Shown: positions 1-34,883 of the stretch, piece by piece
How the letters are laid out: each line of letters opens with the position of its first letter
How positions within the stretch are numbered: position 1 is the first letter of the stretch
NCBI RefSeq assembly: GCF_003945595.2
Contig: NW_024104427.1
Span: forward strand, 434,001 to 498,000
Direction: 5' to 3'
DNA: 64,000 nt
From: Pipra filicauda
Taxonomy: Eukaryota; Chordata; Aves; Passeriformes; Pipridae
Made by a program: the position numbers and the translations under genes
Notes under the pieces: generated by a model
Database searches by the model: none
The model's input: the letters and a program-made list of their open reading frames with translations, nothing else
Told to the model about the DNA's origin: nothing

Positions 1-497
1 TCCTTCCCTTAAGGAGGCTACACTACGTTTGTACTCACTGAGGAGGAACATTTTCCAGTGCACTCAGCTCACACTTTTTCTCTGCTCCCTTGCCGGCCCA
101 TCAGCATTCTTTTACAGTTCTAACATCTTTCTGCTGTTTATGCTTCTTGGCTACTATTGTCTGTATCTTTTTACATGCTGAAGCCAGGTTCTCATCCTGA
201 TCTGGGATAACTCTACTTGTTGATTTAAAAGCAGCCACTTTAGATTTATACTGGCATTACCAAGACAAGAACCTGGTCATGAACCTTTCATCACAAAGCC
301 AAAATGCAAACACCCTGTCTATGTCTATGAGAGTCATTTAGCTGGAAAGCATTTCTGTGTCATTTATCTTGACTGCAGCAGGTAGCAATTTAACTGTCAC
401 TCCGCACATGCCAAATCCTCCTCAAATGCATCTGCTCACCAGCTGATATCCTCTGTGGCAGAAAGGGGCCTGTTCAACTTGGTTTTTCCTTTCTCAG
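1..497 (+). other. FGFR3: FGFR3 intron before the first D2 exon (3' part)
   Basis: Intronic sequence running into the window from upstream and ending in a short pyrimidine run with CAG before 498. I see no acid-box exon or other coding signal in it. Confidence 0.8.
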
Positions 498-21622
<21,125 letters not shown>

Positions 21623-24590
21623 GGACCCCCGGCACAGACGGATGGACGGATGGGAGGGCGGACAGAGTGCCCACAGAGGTGCGAGTGTGGGGCACCGCCG
21701 AGGGTGAAACCGTAGTGAAGGATCTTCCAGTGGAACTGCATGATGGTGCCCGGAGATTTGTGTTGTCGACGAGCTGTTCAGGGTAAAAAAAAAAAAAAAA
21801 AAAAAAGATTAACTTTTTTTATAAATTTTTTTTAAAAGTTTTTTTTTCTCCCTATTGCTGTATGAAAAGTCAAGAAGCACTGTTTGGCCTGAAGGAACTA
21901 ATCTCTTGCCAAGATGATCTATCGTAGATGATTTTTTTTTTGTTGTCGTTATTTACTTTTCATTTTTTTGGGGGTTTTTATCTTTACTACGCAGAATGTT
22001 GAACCTGGGGGGTGCTGACCTCCCAGCCTCCGCGCTTGCGTTTCGAGTGCCAGAGTAACCGTTCTGTGCCTGCAATAAGAAGAAGAGAAAAAAAAGAAAT
22101 CTTCCTTTAAAAAAAAAAAAAAGAAAACAAACAAAAAACACACACACACAAAAAGGTGTAAAGAATGTGGAAATTCTTGGCTTATGCAATCTGTACATGA
22201 ACCTTTTTGGTGGAGCTGAAAAGCCACGTTGCCTGCAGGGATTCATATATTTATAAAAATATCTATATTTTTGTTGTCGTCGTTTTTATAGCTTCATGAT
22301 CGTGCTACCCAGCTACATAGAAGGAATCCTTTTTGGAAGAAGAAGAAAAAAAAACAAAATTAAGTAAAACGCAAATTGTCACGGAGAAATGAAAATAAAA
22401 ATAACAAAAAGAGACGGTCAAGTCACCTGAAGTGTCAGCGCTTTGGCCCTTGCACTGGGCTGGGAGCGATGGGGCCGTGCCAAGGCAGGAGCAGACCTCA
22501 GGGATGGGCAGAGACCCCGTGGGGTCCCTGGGGAAGAGAGCACCACCAATCTGAGAGCGGCGGGGTGCCCTGAGACCTGGCTCCTGGGTGCCCACACAGC
22601 ATCTCAAGTCACATCCTGGCCTCTGAGAACAGCCATTTTTTGGGGGAAAAAAAAAAAAAATCTCGCTTTTGGTGTTTGCCTGTTTTTGCTTGCCAAGGGT
22701 GAGTGGGGGGAGCAGCTCCTCCACCCACCCCTCGATGCCAGCGGTTTGGCTCCATCTACGTGCAGTGACTCGGAGAAAGAAGTTACGGGTACCTGTAGGC
22801 AAGAGCCTTTAACTTATATCAAAAAGGTTTATTCCAGAGAATCTGTGTATATATCTATAAATATATCATGTATATATATAAATAAATATATTAAAAAAAA
22901 AGAATGTATAATACTAATGCAACATAAAGCAGTACTGAGAGAGAGTCTCAAAATACGAGCATTGCAATCTAGGATATACTGATCTGGGCAAAAGAAAAGA
23001 TGTTTTTGATTGTTTTATATCTTCACAGTTTTGTTTTAAAAATTGTACCTTAACGTGTATATTTGTAAAGTTATTTATAGATATTAACATATCTGTTCAT
23101 TGGTTTAAATAGCATAGCGTTACTGTAAACTTTAAATTTCACCGAGCTTAAGGGTGTTTTTTTAACTTATTAAAAGTGGAGAAAAAATATATTAATCAAG
23201 TTTTTCCTTTGTGTTTATGGGAAATATTGAAAGAATGTATAGATGTACAGTCCTTTAACAAATTACATTTAATGTTATAAATATATATATGTATTCATTA
23301 AAAAAATATTAGTTTATCCTGGATTGCAGTGAGCAAAGGTAAGTTTATTTTTCAATACATCACCAGTGGTTAAAACCAAACAAATAGCAACAGAGAGATG
23401 ATTTTTACATATTTCAGAAAAACAAGGCCAAGAATTCTTCCATCAGTTTAACCACTGTGCATTAAGGGGGTGTGGGTGTTTATTTTTCTATTTTCAAATG
23501 AAGGTATTCTTTGTGGTCGATTTAATAACAAGTGTGCAGCAAAGCGAAATGTTGACTTTGGATGATGTGGGGTAGGGTTTTTTTTTTCCCTTTTGCCAGT
23601 ACTGTTGTATTTTGGGGTTTCAGAAATGCCATGTGAGCAAAATAGTGACACTGTTCGCAGGAGAGCTGCTACGGCTGCGTATTTCTTTTGCATCTAACAC
23701 GTTGGAAAATACCAGTGACGCCTGATATTTGGTGTTTAAAATGCTGTGCTGTTTTGTTCCTCAATGCCAGATAGCTGTTTAAAAGCACAGGACTGAAATA
23801 AGGAATGTTAGCACGGATCAGGCTGACAATGGGGGAGGTTTGGGCTGAGGATTTTTTGTGGGTGGGTTGTTTTTTTTGTCCAGGAGACTTCATGTACTAC
23901 CACAAAGAGGCAAGGCAAATTGCATCCTGAATTCTTTCTTTCCATTTTTCTCTGGTGCGTATTACATATCAATGTTGTGGAATAGCAGGATGACAGCATC
24001 TCGTTTTAAGATTTTTTTTTTCTTCTTAGAGCCACAAAATCCTTACCCTAAAATAAATAATTTATAGTTTGAGGTTACTTCAGTGGAAGTTTGAGAAGGT
24101 AGATTTCTATAGATTTTTGTTTTGTTGGAATAAAAAGAAAAGAATTTTTTGGTATTTTCTTACAAATGTCTGCTAATTGTGTACATTCCAAGTACTCGAA
24201 GCATCGAGTTTTCCTGTACTGAAAAAAAGAAAATGTACAAAACTGTGCATGATTTTAAATGTTACTAGATATTATAAATATATATATAATTTATTGAGTT
24301 TTTACAAGATGTATCTGTTGTAGACTTGTTGACTTTAACATTTCTTATTCAATGCTTATATAGTTTTATAGCCTGGACTATTATCTTTAAAAGCTTAAAA
24401 AAAAATTAAAAATTCCAATTTTGTTACATTTTATACTGTTGATGTTACAATCCACAGGTTTGCATAGCGTGATTTTTGCAATGAGCAACTCTGTTCAGTT
24501 TATTTTAATACTGTATTTCTGTGCCTGACAGCTGTAGCTGTCAAAGGTGTGAGATGAACACTAAATAAAACTATTCTGCTTTTGTTAACA
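21623..24590 (+). other. FGFR3: FGFR3 3' untranslated region
   Basis: About 3 kb, AU-rich, with a GC-rich first 150 bases. Contains a 22-base A-run (21785-21806) followed by T-runs, a CA repeat (22138-22150), a miR-99/100 site, two TGTATATA Pumilio-type words (22846-22853, 22869-22876), and AATAAA at 22394 and 22881 that could serve as early polyadenylation signals. The main distal signal is at 24564. The open frames here are without coding character. Confidence 0.8.
22784..22791 (+). promoter_or_regulatory. FGFR3: miR-99/miR-100 target site (8-mer)
   Basis: TACGGGTA pairs with bases 2-8 of miR-99a/100 (ACCCGUA) and has A opposite base 1, the strongest canonical seed type. FGFR3 is an established miR-99a/100 target in mammals. 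Seed words with CpG are rare by chance in an AU-rich UTR. Confidence 0.75.
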
Positions 24591-24632
24591 TGGGAAACTT
24601 ACTTCTACCAAAAAAAAAAATTAATAAATAAA
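24564..24632 (+). terminator. FGFR3: FGFR3 distal polyadenylation signals
   Basis: AATAAA at 24564-24569, then an A-run and overlapping AATAAA at 24623 and 24627, followed by GTTGTGAGGGTCC-type GT-rich sequence (24,663-24,675). Either cleavage near 24,585 or near 24,645 is possible; the first is favoured by the standard T/GT-rich CTGCTTTTGTT just after it. Confidence 0.7.
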
Positions 24633-24645
24633 CAAGATGTTAAAT

Positions 24646-27600
24646 TTTGGGATTTACATCCAGTTGTGAGGGTCCTTTGCAAAACCAGGTCTTCCAGGCA
24701 CTGGGATTTGTAGTTCCAGGAGGGTTTAATTTTTATAGTGCTGCTTTGCAAGTCCTGGCCAGCACAGGTTTTGAATTCATAATAAGTTTATAGCAATTTT
24801 GGTTGAAGGGACTGTATTCTGTATTTGTTAGTGAGTACATTTATAGCCACACAAGCCACTGTGTGCACAGAGTTGTTAACCCCTGCTCTCATACGGAATT
24901 AAGCACACAGCAGTAGCAAAAGGACAGGAATTGCTCATTAAAGCTCCCAGTGGGAGACTTCTCCCAGCTCAGTGGGACAGGCACAAGGGACCTAATCCTG
25001 CCTGGATCCCAAGGAGCAAAAGGTGACCAAGTTTGGCTTTGGATTCAGGCTCAGGAAATCCTGGTTCAGGTAGTAGCAGACAATGCAGGGGGGGGATATT
25101 GCAGTTTGGGAAAGATTGGGCCAATCCTACCAGCCCTTTCATATAGTATTAATGGATTTCTACAAGTGATCCTGTTGTACTGCATCCCATACATCTTGGT
25201 TTTTGCATGCAAGTTTGTATAGTCTGCCCACAGGAACAAGCACTTGTGTTTAAGTATCTGGGCATGGAATGGCATGCATCCAAGGAAATTACATCTGTGG
25301 CACTGGGACTGGCACCACCACTGTTACATCCTAATAGAATTTAAAAAATAAAAAAATTACATGGGATTTAGGTCATTTCCCTGCCATTGCAAGAAAAAAA
25401 CACATCCTTTTAGCACCACTAAGATCCACTGCATTGTGGGACAAGTCTTGCTACCTGACACAAGTTGTTTCCATGCTTTAGGGACATGCTTTGGTGGCCA
25501 GCCCTGAGCCTGCCCCAGCAGGAGGAACGTGGGCCAGGGGACAAGCCCTGATCATCCAGGGCTGCAGTCAAGTCAGAGTGCAACTAAATGGCCTTTTGCT
25601 GGCTCATGTGGAAATTACTTCCTTGTGGCAGGGTGGTGAGGATGTCATGAAACCATTTGCAACCCCCAGGACTTGAAAAGCAGAAGCAGAGCAGATTGTT
25701 CGCCAGTGAGCTGTGGTGTGTAGTATACCTGTGCTTTATAGCTGTCCCAAAAAAAGTCCTCTTAGCACACAGATAGCACAGAGTCAAAGTCACAAAGAGG
25801 AAAGTCTCTGTCCTGGCGCAGCACTGACCCACGTGTGGTGCTGCCATGGTATTTGCTTTCCCTCTGGGGTTTCATGATGTCATTCTTCCTCTACTGGCCT
25901 TCACCCACAGCAGTGTTTGCTTGTGGCCTAGGGAGGAGGGGGTAATATTTTACTTTAATTGCCCTACAATGCATCCAGTTCTTAGTCCAGGATGAATATT
26001 TGGCTTCAGCGTGTGATGCACATCAAGTAACGCGCAAAACAATCTCAAGGAACATTTGCAAAGTTGCTCAGTTGGGCTGTGTCCCTGAGAGAACATCCCA
26101 CTGCAGCTCATCTCCCCTTTGTTGGCTGCAGCCTTCCACCCAAACCCTATGCCCTTTCCACATGAAAGAGTTATTTTTCAAAGCAGAACAAATGTCTTCT
26201 TTCCTCTGCGGGTGACTACATAAATAGGGCCTCTCACTGGCTGCCGTGACCTGTTTCATAGCAACATTCAAATAAATTCCTAAAATTGTGATTTATTTCC
26301 ATTGGTCATGGCTCCATGGTGAGACAGGGAGGATTTGGCAAAAGGAAGAAAAGTCTGAAGCCCTGCAGGTGTCAGTAGGAGATGGCAACTAAAACCAAAA
26401 CAGCAAAGTTTCCTGGTGCCATTTCAAACTCTCGGAGGTGTCTCCTGCTGGTGGACTCCTCTGAGCAAGTTCATCCCTCCCAGGAGTTATATAACCCGCA
26501 GAAAAGAGAATATGGAGGCATGGGTTGTGCTGACATGAAAAAGGAATGTAAAAGGCGAATGATGGCTCTGCTCAACACAGCGGAGCTACTAACAATGGGA
26601 GGGCATGAGGGAACAGCCAGAGGAGAAGCCAGGAGCTAAGTGCTTTCTAGGGTTTTGTGACCCAGGACCATGGGCTCACCAAAAGACAGGGGAAAGGATT
26701 TGTCACTCTTTTACCCTCTTTTCCCTCCCCTTTCTGTGTTAGCTCTGATTTAGTTTGTCTGTTTCATCACCATCATGCAGTTTTTCACAAACAGCTTCTC
26801 AGGTGTCAGCAACATGTCAAGCGGAAAAAGTGTTGTGCCCTGCCCCAACAGGATTATTATCTAAACCCAGGAAAGAAATCAGTGTTGTAGTGCCCAGTGA
26901 TACAGCCAGCTTTGAGCTCTGTGGGAACATTTGTGCCCACACACACCACTGTGTGACCAGCTCTCCTGCTGGTGCCCACCAAAGACGAGCTGTAACCATT
27001 GTACCTGTCACAGACCTGTTTTGTTTGGTTTTTCTGGGGCTGGTGGAGGGGGACAGGTGTGGTAGGGGATGGTAAAGCATGCAAGCAGAAGAAAGGTCTT
27101 ACCAAATGTGCAAGTGGGATTGGCCTATGAACAATTTTGCTGAAGACCAAAGTCTGCATTCATCACCCACCAACCATGGCTTGCTCCAGGTTCTTCACCA
27201 GTGCAGGTAAAAGTGTCTTTTCCATCAAGGAGGAAGGACCCCAGCTGGGAGAGGAGAGCAGAAAAAAGGGACAGAGCCAAGTGCATCTTCCAACCAAATG
27301 CTACATTGAAATAGGCATTGGGCACCAAACTTGAGCAGTGAAAGCAAGGGGAAATTTGGCACCAGGAGAGCATCAAGTACCTCCTCACCTCCATGACACT
27401 GGGGTGCACTCACTGCACATTTGGCCGGAAAATAGGGCAGCACAAACTAAAACCAGCGCTGGGCAGAACAAGATAACACCATGGATAATCAACACACAGC
27501 CCCTCCAGTGACAACACACCCTGTGTAGCCCTTGCTAATGGCATTTAGCTAAGTGCTGTGCACACTCACCTCTGAGGCTGCCTTGCCCCCCTTTGCATGT

Positions 27601-30600
27601 TCTCGAGACCGAGATGGGGCGAAGGTGGCACCACTGCCTCACATCCAAGGTGGGTGCCTTATGTCTCAGGTAGGCACTGTGTCTGGGCTCGGTACCCCCT
27701 GAGCCAAAGGCCATACACATGGATGTAAGTGTAATCAGAGGCTTCCCAGATGTTACAGACTGTATTGAAGAGCAGGTTGCAAGCAGAAATGTTGAAACTT
27801 TTAGTTCATACCAACAAGACCTCTTAAGAGGAGAGGAGCAGAACCTGAAGTTCAATAGCCAGCAGAAAATCAAGGCTGAGAAAAGCAATATAAAATATAA
27901 CTCATCCCCTAAAGGCTCTGCCAGACTGGTAGAACTGGGGAAAAACCCAAATGAATTCTTACAAGCCCTCACTGAAGCTGCCTCAAGGAGCTCTGCTTTG
28001 GAGAATAAATGCACAGACTGCACAGACACAGCAAGAAGCCCTGTGGAGAAGTGCTGTTATGCACTCCTGACAGGTTCCTACACAGCCCAAACAGCTGCCT
28101 GAACAACCAGGACCCAGCCAGCAGCTTGCCATTTTCTCAGGAGCCAGCATGTTGCTCTATGTGATGGCTCTGGTCCTACCAAAAAAGCCTGAACCCAACA
28201 CAAGAGGAATCAGTCCTTGTCTTTCCTGGGTATCACAATTATCCTTTTCCCAATATAGACAATAACTTGGTCAAGAAATTATTCTTTCTGCTGACCTTCC
28301 ATCAGACACTTGTCTAGTCTGCTCAGCAAGGCAGAAAACACATTTATTGGTTTCAGTCGATTTTTCCACTTTCAGACCAGAAATACAGAAAAGGCAGACA
28401 GAGACCATTTTTTCCTGAACAACAGATTAGCTTGACTTTGTGGATGTTTTCAAGCAGACCCTGGTATTAGACCTTCTTTAGTAGAGCTGACCAGTAATCT
28501 CTTCATATGGCAGGGGATGGAGATCTGTTTTCACCCTCTTGTGCCCCCCTGCAGCGTTTAACTCCCCCAGCCATGTCTATCCCCCAGCTGATGGCAGGTT
28601 CAGAGGTGATGGTGCCTGAAGCCACTCTGGAGGAACAAACTCAAAGAGCACTGACAGTTTTTCATTGCACATTACAGGGTTCCAAAACAATCATCTTCCT
28701 GTCCTGGAATGACACATACACATCTTCCACAGGGGAAGAACATGCACTTAAATGCTGACATTACACTGAGCTCACCACATTTTCGTTGTGCACCTCCATG
28801 AGGGCTGAGCAGCGGGACAGGATCAGCTCTTGAATGTGCCTAATTGATTCAGTTTGCACAGTGGCTTCAGAGGACACATAGTGCCAGTCTTATATTTTTG
28901 CCTAATATGGTCTTCTAGTAATGTCTTCTCCCATTTGATGTCAGTGTCTTGTCTCAGCAGACAGTCTTAGCAGTCTGGCCTCCACCACCAACCACCTGCT
29001 CCAGCCAAGGGAACCACAGCAGGATGCTAACTACAGGACCACGGACCTTGGGTCCTTAGGAAACTGCTGAATACATCAGCATAATGGCACTGAGATGTTC
29101 AGCTGGTGAGGAAACCAAAGAAGAAGAGCAGAGACAGGCACAGGGATGGTGAAAACTGAGTCATCTTCATAAAAAGGAGGGAAAGGACCAAGCTGCCAGG
29201 TGGTTTACTAAGAAAGGTGGAATGACTTTCCAGGGACTTATGAGTCCACACACTGGGAATGTGCTGCTGTCATAAAGGGCCACTCATTTACAGCCTACAT
29301 GTGAGAATTTCAACGTCATGGTAGTCTGAATGTCATCTCAGGGCTTGTTATTCAAGTAATTCAGATTTCCGGTGATATTCTTTCTTGGACAGAAACCATG
29401 CAGCTACCTCTAACCTACAGGAGGTAAATTTTAGGCCTGTTTGATCTGGCATAGTAAAATGCATTTGTGGGAACACCCTCATCAGCATATACATTCCTAC
29501 CAAATGCTTCTGTTGGAGGTTTATGGCTTACACATGCAAAACTTCTGTAAATACCTCCCAAAGACATTTATGGCCAAACTCTTGGAGAATACCAGGAAAA
29601 TCCAGAATTGTACCATCTTCATGAGACCCTGCAGACTCTTCCTCTTCAAAAAAAGCTATTCCACTCAGAACAACCCTCATCACCTCAGCCTGGGGTGTAT
29701 AAACACCCAAATAATAAAACTGTCTGCCAAGAAGCCCTTCACAAACTACCCAAGGAAATATTCATATCCCAACAGGAGGAATGACAAAAACACATGAAAA
29801 TTAGATAATGCCTTTGCAAGTTTTATCATCTTCCAAGTAGCTCAAGAGAGCTGGGAAACTGTGCAATACAACCCTGATGACCAGGGACTTTCAACTGGCA
29901 AGGCAACCACCAAGGTCTGGAACAATTATACTTGGCTTCAGGGCAGCACAGGGACTATACGATTAAAAAAAAAAAAAAAAAAGCAGATAAATACAACACA
30001 CATTGTGAGGCTGATGCTGAACAAACACCAAGATCCAGATAGGGGTGCTGGGTCCAAACTGCAAGGGAGGAACTCCCAACTCTCCTTGCCCAGGCTGAGC
30101 AAAGATGTTTACGGTGGATGAGTGGAGCTGACCAAGCGCTGGACCTCCTCCAACCTCACAATAGCAAAAAATTGGTGTTTCTTCTGAGATCAATGTCTGT
30201 GGAGAGGGCAGGAGAATGTACCTGGAGCTGTGCCAGGTGGGCATCACTCCCCTTTTCTCTGCAACAGTGTTTTTTTCTGCTAGTTAACAAGTATATAGTT
30301 ATTAATATATAGTTATATCTACATGCTTGCTAGTTAGAATTTCAGCATAGCAAGAGTTCTGCTGTTAGGTAAAAGTTCTGGGAAAATGAGTTCTTTTAGT
30401 ATTGCTTACCAGTTTTATTGGTATTTACCACTAAGATTGTAATTCTACCTTGAACTGGAGGAAGTCTCAGATGGGCTGAAACATTTCGGATGCACTTTCT
30501 TCCACTTTCACCTGTGCCCCCTCATTGTTAATTACTTGTGATGAGATTTTTCATTGACAAGGTCTCAGAGCATAGGACATACATACACATTCTATTTTTA

Positions 30601-31460
30601 TTACTAATTATTATTTGTTTATGGTGATCACATTTTTTTTCTCTTTTTAAAAAAATAAACAGAAGTTAAGAAACCTGAGCCAGTGAGAGCCTTTAGATAC
30701 CAAGTCCATTTCATATAAAACCGCACTATCAGCTTTCACTCTTGGAGAATGATTTTAATGACATTTTCAGGAACTGAGTTTGCAAAAGCAAGGCTGTTAC
30801 TGGATATTCAGAAAACAGAAAAGTAAGTACTCTATTCATTACAACATTACAACACTACGACACTATGTTGGCACAGAAATGGTCATGACTTTTCCATCAA
30901 CCTTGTACTTAAATACAGAATTTAAGAAATTTTTACAAGGTAAAGAAAATGCAAGAAATTATTGGCAAAAGGGGTGGCTCTGAGGTTGCAGAATCCAAAA
31001 TAGTTTTGGTTGGCTGATCAACAGCTAGTTAATTTTTCTGAATGCACCACAATTCTCCTGTCAGTGGTACTAACTCACATTTGCCTTGCCCAGATCAGTG
31101 TGTCGCATGGATTTTGTGAACAGAGAAGAACATAAGAGCCCTATGAGCCCAAGGAGAGCGGGCAGCTCCAAAAGGGAAACACTCATCCTCATTGTTATGG
31201 TCAACCTTAAGGAGCCATGTAAAAGGCCATCACTTCAGTTGTTAGGCAAAATCTCCAGCAAAGCCAAGAGAGGTTTGCCTGTGTGGGAGGGACTGGAGAA
31301 GCAAGGCCTCTGTGCGTGTGTGAGCACGTTGGACGGGGCAGAAAAACAGCTGTTTATGCAACATTAAAGTTGAGAAATGAAGCAGTCAAGCAATGCAGTG
31401 TTAGGGGTGAGTGCTCAGGTGTAATGTTGCCTCCCAGTATTTAGGTGTCGGTGATCACAG
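24646..31460. other. Intergenic DNA downstream of FGFR3
   Basis: 6.8 kb with no gene recognised. A purine-rich plus strand near 27,720-28,100 leaves a 127-codon frame, and the opposite strand has a 164-codon frame at 27,535-28,029. Neither resembles a known protein, and runs of this length are expected by chance in a window of this size. An A18 run lies at 29965-29982. Confidence 0.6.
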
Positions 31461-31592
31461 TAACAGAATCACTGAGGATGGAAAAGATCTCTAAGATCAT
31501 CAAGTCCCTCCATGTTCCCAAGTGCCTCGTCCACATGCCTTTTAAATACTTCTAGTGTGGTTTTGCACATCACTATGACTCCATGCAATAAC
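31461..31592 (-). mobile_element. CR1 LINE 3' fragment, reverse orientation
   Basis: Begins AACAGAATCACTGAGGATGG, then AAAAGATCTCTAAGATCATC, CCCAAGTGCC and CTTTTAAATACTTCTAG: the complement of a CR1 3' end. Old and diverged; the inner boundary is approximate. Confidence 0.7.
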
Positions 31593-34500
31593 CAATCTGA
31601 TCTGTGAAACATGCTGTAGGTGGGGTCGTTCAGTGACAAATCAACCTGTGATTATCCTGCAAAGGGAGAAAAAAAAAAGCAACACTTTCAGACCTCACCA
31701 TCCTCACAGCCCCATGCTTTGTCCTTGATCTCCAGGTCTGCGTGGGCTGTGCCTTGTTTCAAGGGGCCACTTCACACTCTCACCAGGAGAGAATTATGCC
31801 TAAAATAAGACTGTCACTTAGTTGACCACAGAGTGTTTCACTCTGGATGTCAGCATCCAAATAAGAGTCTAAATGTGTCACCACTGCCTTTAGCTCCTAC
31901 CTACTCTGCAGAAGGGCACCAGGGAGGTGAGTGTCCCTCACTGCCTGTGCAGCCCCGCAAACATCACCAGACCAGCCTTTCCTCCTCAGCATCTCCTAGG
32001 AAAGCTGTGTTATTATTCACCCAGTAATTTGCTGGTTTGTGGTTCTTGATCTAGGATGCTCCTCACAGTTGATACATATCACAGCAACTGCCCCTTCCTG
32101 CAAGCACAGGAGCACCTGAAAATGGTCCTGCAGATACTCCTTTACAAAGTCCACATCATCTCTCAGGATTCAGGTGTGAAAGACAGATATGGCAAGCACA
32201 GACCCGTGGCTTATAGTGAGACCTTTCTTCTCCCTTTGAGAAATGAGAATCTGTGGCTACAAAGGGACAGATCTTCCACATCCCCCTGCCTTTCAAAGTT
32301 TCCAGCTTATTTTGCATATAATTCCAAATGATCAAATATAATGCTGATCTGATCTGTGTTTATTTTTCTTTCCTCGGTGTCCGAGTGATACCTTTGGCTC
32401 AGAAAATGGATTTAACTATCATTTCAAACAACTGCTAATTACAGTGACTGAAACCTAATACTTCATTCCAGCCTCAAAGGAGCCAATGGTTCACATTAAA
32501 TATTAGATGAGGCGAAACATCTCAATTTAGTTCGGCTATAGATTTGTCAGATTTCTGTGCAGAATGCACGCATGAGCAAGATACAAACAAGACAGAGGAA
32601 ATCAGATATCACCAAGCTCTCAGTAACACTCAAGAAGCATAACTGAAGCTGTTCATCTTAGGTACCTTGAAGTTCAGGCACCGATGAAGCAAATTTTGTG
32701 TGGGAATGTGCAGAGAGTGGGAATTTCAGCAGCAAAATAAATTATTAGGATCATAGAGCCGTTCAGGTTAATCATTACTCTCTCTATTTTCACATCTTAT
32801 AGGTGCTGAAGAAGAAAGACCTCCACAAATTTAGTAGAAAAACAACAATGCAAGCTCAAGGAACAGGGTGAGTTGGCAACACATCTCCCAGGTACACAGA
32901 AGTAGGTGGGGTCCAGTGACAAGTGGGGGCACCAGGGGGGGCTTTTCAGCTCTCTGCATAACCTTTTAGGTTGGTGCTAAAGCTGTCAAACTTGAAAGAT
33001 GAGTTTCTGCAGCTAATTACCGCAGTTTACAGATGCTGAAGGTAGGACACTTTATTTTCAGAAGCGCAGAGAGCTCCAATATGGTGTAAATTAATAGCTT
33101 CATTAACTATCTGATTGTACATGTAAAGCGTTGCAGCAGTAGCCCTAGAAACTGGTGCATGGGGACCACACTGGCACGCAGCAGAGGATTAGCTTCTGGG
33201 TTCCTCAGTCTTGCCTGGGTGAGGTGAAAGAGATATTTCATATTTTCAACCACTCACTTACAAAAATAAAATAATTACAAGCAAAAAAAAAAAATTGGCA
33301 TTTTACTACTTCCAACTAACATGTGGATTTAGCTGGCTCATTTTCAACTGCTCAGGTTTGAAACTTTTTACAGACATTTTTCTCCCTGACATTAAACCTC
33401 ACATTAGTCAGTGTTTGCTTCAGAAAGGCAAACACTGTCTATCGACAAGGCTGTAAACTGGACACAGATTATCCCAGTAATCCCATATACAACCATCCCA
33501 ACGAGCTCCTTCAGGGGGAAACACCCAGACGCAGCATTTCAAGGGTTCAGTCACATCCCAGTAGTTATTTTTCCTGCAGTCCTGCTGCATCTGTGACTCT
33601 TACACTGGAGTACACCTAACGCATCCAGCTGCCCTGGAGCCAGGGCTTTACCTCTGCTCATTCACCATAAAACCCTGTTGTTCTGTGGGAACATCTGCTC
33701 GTTTGTGCTCCACCCAAACACCCCACACATTCTTCAGAAATTTTTCTTTCTACAAGTCTGGTTGCTTTTTGCCAGCAGCAATGTACACGCTTGACATGCT
33801 AAGAAAAAGTATTTAGCAGGAGGAAAAATGCGTTCCTCATAAATTATTCTCACTGCAGGATGAAGAGGAGCAAACTAACAGTCCTGTACTTTGGGAAACG
33901 GTTTGCTAAAGGAAAGAAGCTAAACCAAGTCAGTTCAGGTGAAATATCTGCCATTCCCTCTCCATAATATGCTTCAAAGAGCATTTATGGTAATTAACCC
34001 AGGTCAATACTGGACCGAGTGACCAGGTGGCTGTAGAGCACCCAAGGAACTGCACTCCCCCCAGATGTGAATCCATGCTCAGTGAGAGCCTGGAGAACAG
34101 ATTTCTATCTGGACTTCCACCTTGGCTTTTGTGAAGTGGGCTTTCTTCACAAACTCTCTTTAGCTCTCTGGTGGAGATCCATCTCTGACACCAAGATTGA
34201 ATTTCTGTGGAAGAGGAAGAGTCCTGCTTCCGTAGGCATGGCAGAATACACTGTGCCAGACAAATGCAGGGTATGGGGTTAATAGCAGGTTTCTATACTA
34301 ATAGACCCACACATTCACAATTCCAGCCCAAAGAAGCAGGACTTTTAATTCTGATTATTTTCAGTCTAAGTCACCAGTTGGAGATCTTTTTATTTGGCTT
34401 CTCATTGTTTAATTTGGAAGGTGCTTTCCAAGGGCCATTTACAGCTTTTCTTCACAACATCTAAACATTATTTAGTATCACAACCCCAGGACCTAAGGTT

Positions 34501-34883
34501 TCAAAGAAAGGAAGCAAAGATAACAGTTACCGACTCTGCTCTTAACTCACATTTAAGATAGTGTAAAATTAATTCTTTTTAAAGACAATTTCAGACATGA
34601 AAATATTTAGAAGTTTTGCAAAACTAGCTAATGGTTCAGTTCTGAATGCACTTACCCCTCTTTCCTTCTCTCTGATGATGACATTGCTTGGAGTAGAACA
34701 GCCTATTAGGTGTGTGGTGGTGACTGGCCACTAAAACCTTTCTGAGAGGTGCTATTTCAATCATGCCTGTGCTTCATGCTTTATCTTCAGCCATATGAAA
34801 ACAAGTGAGTAATACTTTATGTCTAGTTGTGCTGGATTTATTGCTAAAACCTCTTCTTTTGGATGACCCAGTGCTCTTGCATG
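31593..34883. other. Intergenic DNA
   Basis: No gene recognised. The parts at about 32,340-32,620 and 32,980-33,130 are motif-dense (TAATTA cores) and could be conserved non-coding elements. The rest is unremarkable, with an A-run near 33,282-33,293. Confidence 0.5.

Noticed and set aside
27535..28102. Two sizeable open frames on opposite strands (164 and 127 codons)
   Set aside because: A rough expectation gives about two such runs by chance in a window this long; no familiar domain, no splice or promoter context, and the plus strand is simply purine-rich.
32745..32775. GGATCATAGAGCCGTTCAGGTTAATC as a possible CR1 end
   Set aside because: Only the first dozen bases resemble a reversed CR1 terminus; the expected GGTTGGAAAGGACC continuation is missing.
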